The position numbers and the translations under genes were made by a program. DNA of 64,000 bases, from positions 372,001 through 436,000 of the forward strand of contig JBBELK010000307.1 of NCBI GenBank assembly GCA_037783545.1, given 5' to 3'. Each line of letters starts with the position of its first letter. Within the stretch, counting starts at the first letter, position 1. Source of the DNA: Henricia sp. BOLD:AAB3569 (taxonomy: Eukaryota > Echinodermata > Asteroidea > Spinulosida > Echinasteridae). Positions 55,725 to 64,000 of the stretch are shown piece after piece. Under the pieces are notes generated by a model. The model made no database searches. It was not told the DNA's origin and was given only the letters and a program-made list of their open reading frames with translations.

Positions 55725-55739
55725 CTGGATCCGCCACTG
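55725..55739 (-). mobile_element. Solo hAT-type terminus
   Basis: The minus strand reads CAGTGGCGGATCCAG, the usual end of many hAT transposons. No matching second end was found within about 1.5 kb, so the element is truncated or too diverged to see. Confidence 0.5.
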
Positions 55740-55795
55740 GTTTGCGGTAGCACCATGTGACTCTCTTTTGTATGTATGTGGTTCTGAAAAGAACG

Positions 55796-55875
55796 GGTGA
55801 TGAGTGTGAACTCAACATTTCGAACAGTATGCTCTGTTCTTCTGCACTGTTCGAAACGTTGAGTTCACATTCACC
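55796..55875. repeat. 80-bp hairpin
   Basis: GGTGATGAGTGTGAACTCAA and the complementary right arm (GTTGAGTTCACATTCACC) surround a short loop. Likely a tiny MITE. Confidence 0.75.
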
Positions 55876-56656
55876 AGAAGTGGTATAACTTAAAAACGAA
55901 AATGGTATTATCCAGTAGCCCAAGCAGCCGGACATTTTTCGGCGCATAGCATTGAGCACGCTATGCGCCCGATGCATTACAATGCATTACAATTATCACT
56001 GGATGAAGTATGCCCAATGTATGCAGTACAATCACTGGATAAAGTGCAATAGCAGTTGGCTATAGGACCTCAGGCTTGGTGCATCCGAGAAGCATTAACA
56101 AGGCTAAGTAAATACTGGTACCTATAGTTTGAACGACAACTTCGACGTTCACTACTGTTCAGAATAGGTCAAACCAACACCAAAAACCTAAACAAAAGCA
56201 CACCTGGTCAGGACGGAAACCGCAAAGACCGTCTGAATCCGAATGGAAAACTTTGAAAATGGCCATAATACGTCGCATTGCACCGCATTTGCGTTAACTA
56301 CATGGCGCGGTGGGTTTTCTATTTAGTGTTGGGTTACCCAGTTTATGTTAGAGATGGAAATATTAAAAAAATTATGAACTTTTTGCTCAGGTGATAAATG
56401 AGATCTAAAGGATTTGTATAGCGGACCCCGAATTGGTAGATGAAACTGCTAATTTTGACGTGGTGTCAAAATGTTAACGAAAACACGGTCGCCACGTGCG
56501 ATATATAGTTCCTATCTAAGGTCTCTGGAAGTTGACGAGTCTCGTAGAGTCCCACTCGTTCTCGAGGTGAGCTGACACGACCGATACCAGACGGTGGCTT
56601 CAAGTTTAGACGTCGTTGCTATATATCTAATTAAAACGGTACTTTTTTATAGTATT
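55876..56656. other. No recognised feature
   Basis: GACGAGTCTCG near 56533 recurs near 19210 in similar flanks, a hint of a short dispersed repeat. No gene. Confidence 0.35.
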
Positions 56657-57020
56657 TTACTCTTTTTCCATATCTGAATCCAACTCAGTGTATTTCCTTT
56701 TTAATTCTCTTCTAGTGTCAGTGTTTAAACACCCCCTAGTGCTGAACAGAAAACCCCAAAGAATGACTGACTCTATTGGAACATCATCAATGTATGGGTT
56801 TGTTTTTCGCCCCTTTCCAAGGTTCCATTCTTTCCACTCTCGTAGCCAAGATCCTTTATACCAATGTACCTTTACGGTAGAGTTGGTTTTTTTTCTAATA
56901 CCTTGCCAATATATGCTCGTCTTGAGGTGTCAGCTAAATGGAGTACTACAAGTTGTCCAATACATTTTTCACCAAAGCGTTGTCGCCGCACCGAAAAGTG
57001 TGAAATCCACGCCACCTGGG
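56657..57020 (-). pseudogene. Transposon-type polyprotein relic (C-terminal domain)
   Basis: On the minus strand a frame runs RRQRFGEKCIGQLVVLHLAD, SRRAYIGKVLE and, after a one-base shift in an A8 run, VKVHWYKGSWLREWKEWNLG, then DDVPIESVILWGF, LKRKYTEL and a stop at 56657. The pattern IGKV followed by VHWYKGS and W, then SVILWGF, resembles the small beta-barrel, chromo-like C-terminal domain of retroelement-type polyproteins in invertebrates. This is pattern memory, not a search. The single frameshift suggests modest decay. Confidence 0.55.
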
Positions 57021-57695
57021 GCAAATTAATGGCTATACAATAATGCTAAAAACGACCAAGTTGAACACAATATCACAGCAAGAAAATGTTTATTTACCTT
57101 CCACACACTACATTTTAAGGAATAACTCTTATAACACATTGTCACAAACTCACGAGCTCAATTTATACATTCAAAATCCAGCTTTCATATAATAGTTTCA
57201 AAACCTATACATCAGTGTACCGAAATTATTTTACAAAATACCTTTAAGGCGCCTTTCCATATATGTGTATGCGTTCATAGTCCATTTTGCGTGCGTACAT
57301 GTGTAGTGCGTCTTTACGCTTTAAATCGTTAAAGGTAACTTTTGTACAATGGCAGTCCATTGTTGCTTTGTCATGTAATAATGTTAAGCAGTAATATCCC
57401 TTGCTTGAAAAAAAAATAGGTGTGACTAGAGTACACCTTTAATGGTAAATGTTTCTGACATGCACGCCTCTATGCCATGTTTCATTCTCCTAATGACTAG
57501 AAAATTATGAAGTTAAAATATTAAAAAGCCAACCGGCTTCTCCAAAAGCCGCACTTTCACAAAAGCAAAGCTCCTGAAATACAGAACCTGTAGGTACTTC
57601 GCAAAGCATGTGATATTATTGAACGTGGATATAGACAAGGATTTCGTGCTGTGTGGTTAGTATATTGTATCTGAATGTTCATGCAGATACTCAAA
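57021..57695. other. No recognised feature
   Basis: No exon or element with definable ends. Confidence 0.4.
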
Positions 57696-58098
57696 TAATG
57701 GGAGACTTTTGAGACGCTTGATGGCAGCAAACAAACCGGTTCTTTTCCATCACAGAGTTAGATATAGAAAACTAGAGTGTGCACTGGGTATTCAAGTCAC
57801 GTGTAAAGATTGTGCCGATGTGGGCGGCGCCATGTTTGCTTAACGCTGTGAGTGCAAAGTGAGCAACGCCAACACCGTTCCCCTTTGCCCACCGTGCACC
57901 CATAGCGTTAACCCAAAATGGCGCCGTCCATTTCGGCACATCATGTACTGAGAGTGCGCACTCTAGTTTTCTACATCTAACTCTGTTTTCTATTGTTACG
58001 CCATATTGAGCATGCGCACTTTAGCTCCAACGTGATGTAAACAATGGAAAAGGACGGGGATATTTGCTGCCACCACTCGTTTCAAAAGTCTCCCATTA
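57696..58098. mobile_element. Family F copy 2, carrying a nested MITE
   Basis: Ends TAATGGGAGACTTTTGAGAC and its inverse (finishing TCTCCCATTA), with GGCAGCAAA-type blocks inside, match 21559-21857. The centre is occupied by the element at 57753-57985. Confidence 0.85.
57753..57985. mobile_element. hAT-like MITE, 233 bp
   Basis: Inverted ends read CAGAGTTAGATATAGAAAAC followed by TAGAGTGTGCACT. Flanks TTTTCCAT (57743-57750) and TTTTCTAT (57986-57993) are a possible 8-bp duplication with one change. The block CTAGAGTGCGCACT also closes the inverted repeat of the hAT-like element at 29352, suggesting a shared family. GTGGGCGGCGCCATGTTTGC-type inner arms are also inverted. Confidence 0.82.
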
Positions 58099-59324
58099 CG
58101 GTTAAGTGTTGTCATTGCTCGTTGTTTCACAACTAAGGTGAAAAAGGGTAAAACAAACTCTAATTAAGGTGAAAAACTGATACAGTCTCAGTTTTATACA
58201 TTAACAAATATAATGGACGGATAGATTAGGTACGGAAGGATTAAGTAAAAACCAGAAAATATGTTGGCCATTTCGTACTAGTAAAAGGCGCTCTGTGCGG
58301 CAGTCGAAAGAGTTACGATTGCACTAGAAACATATTTGTACCCCAAAACACCATTGTGTGGATTTACATTATTCGTCCCCTTCCAAAAACGGGCCCGTTT
58401 AAAAATCTTGAATACGACCCGAAACAAAACAAATGTGATTATATACATAAAACCTTGAAATGTATGTACATTATAAAATATCCGGACGCTAGGTTTGGCA
58501 TCATACAAGAGAACATAAAAAAGAGTACTTACTAGTTTTTACCACTTTCTACATTTTTCTTAGATAGGCGTGTCCTATTTACATGTCTCTTATTGAAAAT
58601 ATTGAGTCTATGGAAATTGAAGGACGTAGCCATATAGGCCCATCGTTTTGTCATAGCAGGTCAGTGATAAATTGTCCCAAAACAGTCTTGTTACTCTGCG
58701 TTAGTAACTAGGGCAATGCATTTAACGCTACAAATAGTTACTATGTACCGAAAAGCAATATATTAACTATTAGCATGTGGTTTACAGTTGAGTTTAGAGT
58801 TGAGTTGAATAACAATGACGCATTGAGTTATACTGAGTTAGCGTTGACCGTTAAATTTTAATAGGAATAGTTCAGATTTTTTTTTTCGGAGTTGAATATT
58901 TCAGAGTTGATTTGCAGACAAATAACGGCGTTTTCACTTTCGCTCATTTTGTTTAAGGTGTAGAAATTCCTTCATTTAAAATGCATGTTAAAAACTGTTT
59001 CTGGGATATTTTCGTTGCTGGACGGAAGTCTTAGTCGCTATACACAAAAATGGCCGCGGTACGTTTGTCAATTTAACACATAATCACTGGTGGACTAGGT
59101 TACCACGCGTGGCGTTACACCTCACTAAGTCGAAGTGGAACAGCGCTGCTCAATGGCAGTTTTGTGACAAAAGAAACCGCTTGTACTGTACTCCATAAAT
59201 ACAGTAGGTTTTTGCACGGAACCACCTTATAAAGTTTTTTTTTGTGACATTGGGTTTTGGGAAGTTGTTAAAATTGCGTTTGCACGTAGAGCCTCCTTTT
59301 TAAGCGCAGCCATGCAAAGAGCCA
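58099..59324. other. No recognised gene
   Basis: A TTGAGTT-rich stretch at 58785-58865 is possibly degenerate simple sequence. It lies downstream of the membrane-protein gene (minus strand) and may include its 3' UTR. Confidence 0.35.
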
Positions 59325-59560
59325 TTAGCCTTTTTGAAGTATGGCGGACACAACAGGAGGGCGCACTTTGATTTGGGTATAAATTCCGATTAAATGCAAA
59401 ATAACAGCATTTGTTTCTTTTCATTTTATACTTCTGTCTATAATCGTAACATGCGAATCATGTTTTTGGAACGAAATAAAAATGTTAAAAAATAATTATA
59501 CCCAAATAAAATTGCGGCTGCTGCAATTTGTAACCCCTCCAAAAGCCTAATACACTGTAT
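59325..59560. mobile_element. Inverted-repeat MITE, family G copy 2
   Basis: GCCTTTTTGAAGTATGGCGG at the left mirrors CCTCCAAAAGCC at the right. TTTGATTTGGGTATAAATT mirrors AATTATACCCAAATAAAA. Matches the copy at 9527-9745. Confidence 0.75.
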
Positions 59561-59613
59561 ACGGGCAACCAAAGTACTAATCTGTTATCATCTATTGCAT
59601 ATGTAGAGACGTG

Positions 59614-59804
59614 TTAAGCCTCGCCCTTTTCACGTAGAGCCATCTCCTCCCGCGATGTACCAACTTTGGCATTGCTTTTACACTTGACGATTACGACTAT
59701 GATGATGATTATGATGATAATCAGGGCTACTGCGCCACCCACAGCTATACCAATGATCGCTCCGGTACTCAGGCCGGTGGTCGGTGCGACAGTTGTTCCT
59801 TCAG
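59614..59804 (-). CDS. Last exon of a SEA-EGF membrane protein: TM helix and cytoplasmic tail
   Basis: It joins the EGF exon at 61063-61026 through a split Ala codon; the acceptor is CATGTCTAATTTCAG. It encodes a Thr-rich stalk (EGTTVAPTTGLSTG), a hydrophobic segment AIIGIAVGGAVALIIIIIII followed by VVIV, a basic stop-transfer KCKSNAK and a 25-residue tail ending EKGEA before TAA at 59614. Together with the upstream exons this is the C-terminus of a single-pass type I protein like membrane mucins, in which the SEA domain self-cleaves next to EGF and TM segments. The long Ile run is encoded by ATC/ATA repeats. No other gene overlaps. Confidence 0.9.
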
Positions 59805-60231
59805 CTGAAATTAGACATGGAATCTGCATGAAAATCTAATCAAATCACTCAACACATTATTAAATTATTATTTCTTGGATTTATAAGATGAAAATCGTTA
59901 GATAGATGGAACCGGTATGAATGCAGTCGGAAATGTGTATACTTGGTTTCCGTATCATTGTAACAAACGCTGGTGAGTACCGCAAAATAGACGTAAACTA
60001 CATCGCAAACAGCAACGCGGGTAGTTGGTAAAGTTGAACCAACTTTAAAGATTATTTTTGTCAATGTTCGCGTTGCAGTTGTTCGCGTCTCTGTCTGCGC
60101 GTGCGTATCACGATTTTATGGAAACTAGTCAAAGAAATAGGACGTGTAACTCCATGGAAACCTAAAAATATAATCGACCTATAAAAGTGACCGTATATAC
60201 TGTTCTCTGTAATTAGCCTTTTGTGTGTAAC

Positions 60232-60332
60232 GAGGGGGAGGGGTGGGGGAGGGGGGAGGGGGGCGGAGAGGAGGGGAGGGGGGAGGGGGGAGGGGGCGGG
60301 GGGGGTATGGGGAGGGGGGGGGGGGGGGTTCC
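60232..60332. repeat. G-rich low-complexity tract
   Basis: GGGGAGGGG-type purine run of about 100 bp ending in G10 or more, lying in the intron between the last two exons (minus-strand gene). It could form G-quadruplexes. The Gly-rich frame is an artefact. Confidence 0.9.
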
Positions 60333-61025
60333 TACCCTAACCCCACCCCAAGATTTCTTTTTCAATTTAGTATATATTACAATTACATAATAAGAACCGA
60401 AGTCGCCCTTCTCAGGCTGAAGAGGCAGTAATCAGGCGTGCATTTGGTGTTATAGGCTGAGCGTGCAAATTGAGTGCAGAAAAAGTCGATCACGTGGAGG
60501 ACGAAAGGGCAAGCCAAACTCAGCTTAAAGCTTAAAGCTGATAGCAAAGAAAGGACATGTCGAATTGACCTCTCATGCTCCTTGATCCTGTTTTACATCT
60601 TCCATTGTTTGGCGCAAGTTAATGTTAGCTTTGTTTACAAAACTAGCCCCTGTTCAGCCAGGCGTGAAATTCCCAACATGATGACGACGTTAATGAAAAC
60701 ATGAAACTTAGGTCTTCCGATATGTTTGAGCCAATTTTCTAAATATAATACAATTTCCATTTTTTATCTACAATTTTATGAGTGTATACATTTTTTTGAT
60801 ACACCCTGTATGGGAGCCTCAGGTCACCAGACAGTTCGTAAGTCAATAGGAAAACACCCTATAAAGAAGCCGTGACGTCATTATGTTTATATTGAATTCA
60901 CACATTAAATTAGTGTGTGCTGGATTAAACATTAATGGCAAATAGTTCATCGATTTACTTATTGAACGTGTATAAGATATGCATAACTTCCTGACAATTG
61001 ATATAAGAATTTATGTACATATTAC
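60333..61025. other. Intron sequence, nothing recognised
   Basis: One TGACGTCA at 60873 in a context (AAGCCGTGACGTCATTATGT) resembling 2140-2160. Confidence 0.4.
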
Positions 61026-61063
61026 CTATTTCACAGGTGCTGCCGGTATAACCCATGTCACAC
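61026..61063 (-). CDS. EGF exon B of the membrane protein (38 nt)
   Basis: Acceptor TACTTTTTGTTTCAG and donor AATAG|GTAATA. It reads CDMGYTGSTCEI, the second half of an EGF domain (Cys5-x-x-Gly-Tyr-x-Gly-x-x-Cys6). The first base completes a Thr codon split with exon A, and the last base starts the Ala codon completed by the TM exon. At only 38 nt it would be missed by simple ORF searches. Confidence 0.9.
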
Positions 61064-61181
61064 CTGAAACAAAAAGTACATTCGAAATTTATTTGAAATG
61101 GTTAATGGGCGTTTGCACGAAGATCAACGGTTTTAATTCTGGTGGAGCCAAATTGATTTTCACTGCATCCAGACCTCTTAA

Positions 61182-61567
61182 AGGCCCAGTGGATCATTTG
61201 CAATGACCCCAAAAAGTAATCGACGAGTTTACAGGGGAAAAGTTCTGAAAGTAAAGATTGAATTAATAGAAACTATCTAATGAAAGGTTTTCGCTCAAAA
61301 TTTTGCATTTTTATGGATCGCGCGCACACGCAGTATGTGCGCCACAGAGTGCGTGACGCAAGCCACATAGTACCCGATCAACTGAGAACGAATATTTGAA
61401 ACACCCCGCCAAGACCAGGAAAATGCATATGGATTTTCATGGTTTTTTTAAACGCGGTACATTTGACAAAGCTGAAATTTCTTCGGATGAGTTTGTTGAT
61501 GTCTTTCTTTTGATTTATAATGGTTTTATTCGCAGAATCGCTCAAAAACAGATCATCTACAGGGCCT
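61182..61567 (-). mobile_element. TTAA-type element, family D copy 2 (both TTAA sites intact)
   Basis: TTAA at 61178-61181 and 61568-61571. Ends are AGGCCCAGTGGATCATTTG and CAGATCATCTACAGGGCCT. It is reversed relative to 4531-5053 and 137 bp shorter, mainly by a deletion in the middle. It sits in an intron of the SEA-EGF gene. Confidence 0.95.
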
Positions 61568-61654
61568 TTAAACTCATTGTCCACATTTGTATTCATTAAT
61601 CTGGAAATAAATCGATTTTCTTATATATCGCTGGACAGTTGGAACCACTTCTGG

Positions 61655-61955
61655 GATTTTTATACCATATCATATGTGTCATATTTTTCTCATTAACATT
61701 CAGAAATGTCATGTTCTCAATCCGTATAATTTTCAAGGATATCGTCAAAAAACCACCGATGTTTTTTAAACTAATTCATATGGTTCCAGAAAGCAGTGCA
61801 TTACACAAACCTTTCTGCTTCCACCTCCAAACTGGAAATTACAAATTACCCGTTTTCTTCGTGTAATTAGTATTTTGGGGAGGTATTTTATCTGGTTCTT
61901 ATAGGTTAAAATGGAATTCATTTTCTTAACAAATCTAAACACGCTCTTTTGAACT
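61655..61955 (+). repeat. Dispersed repeat family C, copy 2 (uninterrupted)
   Basis: This copy defines the continuous form of the repeat split at 6186-6563. It lies in the same intron as the family D element, about 90 bp away. Confidence 0.8.
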
Positions 61956-62183
61956 AGAATTAGTCGTCAAAACATACATAACAGACATTTCAGATTATCA
62001 GCCAATGTTTAGACCCAATATTACCACGGTAACTATTCTGGGGGAAATTGCGTCGATCGGCAAGCAACACATCCTTAGCAGCGCATGGTGTCAGGGTGTA
62101 ACCACTTTAGCGGCACTTTTGGTCGATAATATTACATTTCAACACTTTCAATATTGGTGAAATAAAATGTAGGTATTACTCAC

Positions 62184-62265
62184 GTGCACTGTATTTGGTT
62201 CTCGGTGACCATGCATGTACCGCCATTCATACATGAGTTAGACTGGCAGAAAGTTGAAATGAGAA
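62184..62265 (-). CDS. EGF exon A of the membrane protein (82 nt)
   Basis: Acceptor CGCGTCTATCTTTGCAG and donor GCAC|GTGAGT. It reads LISTFCQSNSCMNGGTCMVT, then ENQIQC, holding the first four cysteines of an EGF domain with the usual CMNGGTC signature. Phases match exon B exactly. No calcium-binding Asp/Asn-Ile-Asp-Glu start is visible, so it is probably a non-calcium EGF. EGF modules beside SEA domains are typical of cell-surface mucins and related adhesion proteins. Confidence 0.9.
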
Positions 62266-62456
62266 CTGCAAAGATAGACGCGAAAGTTCTGATTCAAAAG
62301 GCGCCAACGTCAAACGGATGTTTCTCACACATTCCCTTAATTAGGGCCATCCACACAAGTATGTATACAGATCCATTTGATATAAGGATGTTACTTTAGC
62401 GGTATATTTTTTGGGTGTGTGTCATTTACGCTGGTGCAGTTATATTCTGGAGCCAA

Positions 62457-62543
62457 CTATGAGCAACTAACAATGGAAATTGGGCACAAACCATTGTTAT
62501 TAACAATGGTGTGTGCCCAATTTCCATAGTTAGTTGCTCATAG
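62457..62543. repeat. 87-bp hairpin in an intron
   Basis: CTATGAGCAACTAACAATGG and ATTGGGCAC blocks are inverted around AACCATTGTTATTAACAATGG. Likely a small MITE. Confidence 0.85.
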
Positions 62544-62792
62544 TGTGTGGCCCGGAATTGTTTTATTGTTTACATTAACGTGATAAAAGTGTGGATACAT
62601 GTATTATAATCCAATAGAAAGTTTAGTCTGAACCACAATGTCAATTTACGATGTTTTTTCTTTCTATTTTCAATAAAAGTGTTTTGCCGGAAAGACCACC
62701 TTAAATTAGCCATATGTAATTAGTTCGCACACATCTCCTATTCAGCTACACAATCATGACCAGGTTCTGGGGTTCAGACCAGAATTGCCTAC

Positions 62793-62978
62793 CCATAACG
62801 CTGACTGAGGTCGGGTCGATTGTTATGACAGACGAACTGGCAGTCGCATTCTTGATCCGCGTGGCTATTTCATCGGCAGTCGTTTGGTCCGATACATGGA
62901 AAAACAGCCTGTAGTTGATGATGACACTGCCGTTAGTGATGCTGGTAACCTCACAGCGACTGGCGTTTGTTGAATTCA
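62793..62978 (-). CDS. SEA-domain exon of the membrane protein (partial gene)
   Basis: Acceptor TTTAGTTTCTAG; the donor I prefer is TATGG|GTAGGC at 62793, which gives phase 1 and matches EGF exon A. The frame stays open to 62749 if another donor is used. It reads NSTNASRCEVTSITNGSVII, then NYRLFF, ADEIATRIKNA and ITIDPTSVSVM, the second half of a SEA domain (NGSV beta strand, following helix, last strand). SEA domains are extracellular and in mucins self-cleave at a G-S-V motif, which is present here (N-G-S-V). The first half and the rest of the gene should lie beyond 63000; no such exon is evident before 64000. Confidence 0.87.
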
Positions 62979-64000
62979 CTAGAAACTAAACCACACAAGG
63001 AACAAAACGTTTTATGTTACCTGCCCTCGGCGTCACATTATACATTAGGGCCTATGCGTCGCATGATTTCACTTCAGAGGGCACATTTTCCTTCCTGAAG
63101 AGTTCACAATTTGTGCTTTTATTGCGTCTGCAGAACAGTTGGGTGCGTCTTATGCACTGGTGCGCTTTACACATGATACTTTCATAAGTCTATAAGGCGC
63201 ACCTTTCCTCCATTGTGGCACCTATTAACTTTTCTGCTACAGTAAGCACACGTTTTCAGCTGGCGCTTGAAGCCTGCCGCACACGAGAGCTATCACCTTC
63301 GCCAAAATTCAATCGTGGCCGATGGCGAAACACATAGCTCTCGTATGCGATCAATTTTCCTAAAGATTTTTGCCTTTCCGGGCGCTGCGCCAAATATCTA
63401 TCGTGTTTGATATTTTTGCCACGCGTGGCGAATGGCGCATCGTGTGCGGTGGACGAAAGCTATCTGCTTTCGGCTAACGCGTAGAACGCATGCTTGATAC
63501 CGCACGCTGGCTGGGAGTGTAACAAATTGGATAAGCGCCAGCTGTGGCGCATGAGCTATACGCGTCAGCCGAAAGCAGATAGCTTTCGTTTTGGGGATTT
63601 TTGCTGAAAATTATTAAGAACTGAATCATCTACATAGCGCGCCATCGGTTATTATTTTTTTTCTAGAAAAAGGGATCAAAACCCTAATTATTTTAATTAA
63701 TGAACGGGACAATTTCTCACAAAGTGCCGTTTTCCGTTTTCACGAAGAGACCGTTTTGAAACCAAACAAAAAGGGATGTTCTTCTGTTGGGTCGAATCAC
63801 ATGACAATACGCGTTTTCACGAAGAGAATGTTTATAGCACGCGGAATCAGCGCATACTGGCCTGAACGTTTCACAGCCGCAAGGGCAGATCTCTTGATTT
63901 ATTGATTTTACGTTTTCACGAACAGAATCTTCTGTTAATCAATTAGTTACTCGCAACTTTTTAATCATTTTTAGGACGGAGTGCCACGTGTCAGAAGCCA
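62979..64000. other. Probable intron of the SEA-EGF gene
   Basis: No exon recognised. It contains inverted repeats (listed separately) and three spaced copies of GTTTTCACGAAGAGA-like sequence at about 63737, 63812 and 63911. Confidence 0.45.
63453..63589. mobile_element. Palindromic MITE, about 137 bp
   Basis: Arms ACGAAAGCTATCTGCTTTCG and GGCTAACGCGTA are inverted at the right end. A related but separate hairpin with CACACGAGAGCTAT lies at about 63279-63350, and CGTGTGCGG near 63441 mirrors CCGCACACG, so a larger decayed element may span 63275-63590. Confidence 0.75.

Noticed and set aside
60243-60431. Gly-rich plus-strand frame
   Set aside because: A G-rich purine tract in an intron of the minus-strand gene.

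Overview
This is a stretch of animal nuclear DNA, moderately AT-rich and gene-poor, crowded with transposable elements. The eukaryotic call rests on GT-AG introns with matching reading-frame phases, relics of non-LTR retrotransposons, tRNA-derived SINE pieces and many short inverted-repeat DNA transposons. The mix of CR1-like LINEs, Tc1, hAT-like, MULE-like, TTAA-type and foldback elements, plus a SEA-EGF membrane-protein gene, fits a marine invertebrate such as an echinoderm, hemichordate or cephalochordate. The species cannot be fixed from the sequence alone. No bacterial genes, CRISPR arrays, rRNA or intact tRNA genes are seen.

Host genes are few. On the minus strand, four exons between 62978 and 59614 encode the C-terminus of a membrane-anchored, mucin-like protein: second half of a SEA domain, an EGF domain split over two exons, a transmembrane helix and a short tail. 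On the plus strand, five exons between 41671 and 43823 join in frame. The last resembles a transposase-like protein family of unknown function found in aquatic animals. One 35-base minus-strand exon candidate lies at 38026-38060. The rest of the coding signal is decayed transposon protein: a CR1-like LINE (34658-37147), a second LINE 3' end (44640-45640), a two-ORF LINE (49093-53620) split by a tyrosine-recombinase element, two Tc1 transposase relics, and a small relic at 56657-57020.

Most of the remaining DNA is non-autonomous. Two MULE-like elements have 9-bp target duplications (13912-17267 and 29422-30367). The second is nested in a hAT-like element with an 8-bp duplication (29352-31711), itself inserted in a 17-bp minisatellite. 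Several unrelated palindromic families sit at TTAA sites and many share the end TTAAAGG. Foldback elements at 39865-40277, 40384-40880 and 50411-51847 have arms or ends made of tandem minisatellites. The 50411-51847 element interrupts the recombinase frame with a clean 6-bp duplication. Many families have two or more copies here, and nesting gives a relative order of insertion.

All calls come from reading the sequence by eye. Boundaries with a target duplication are exact; the others are approximate.
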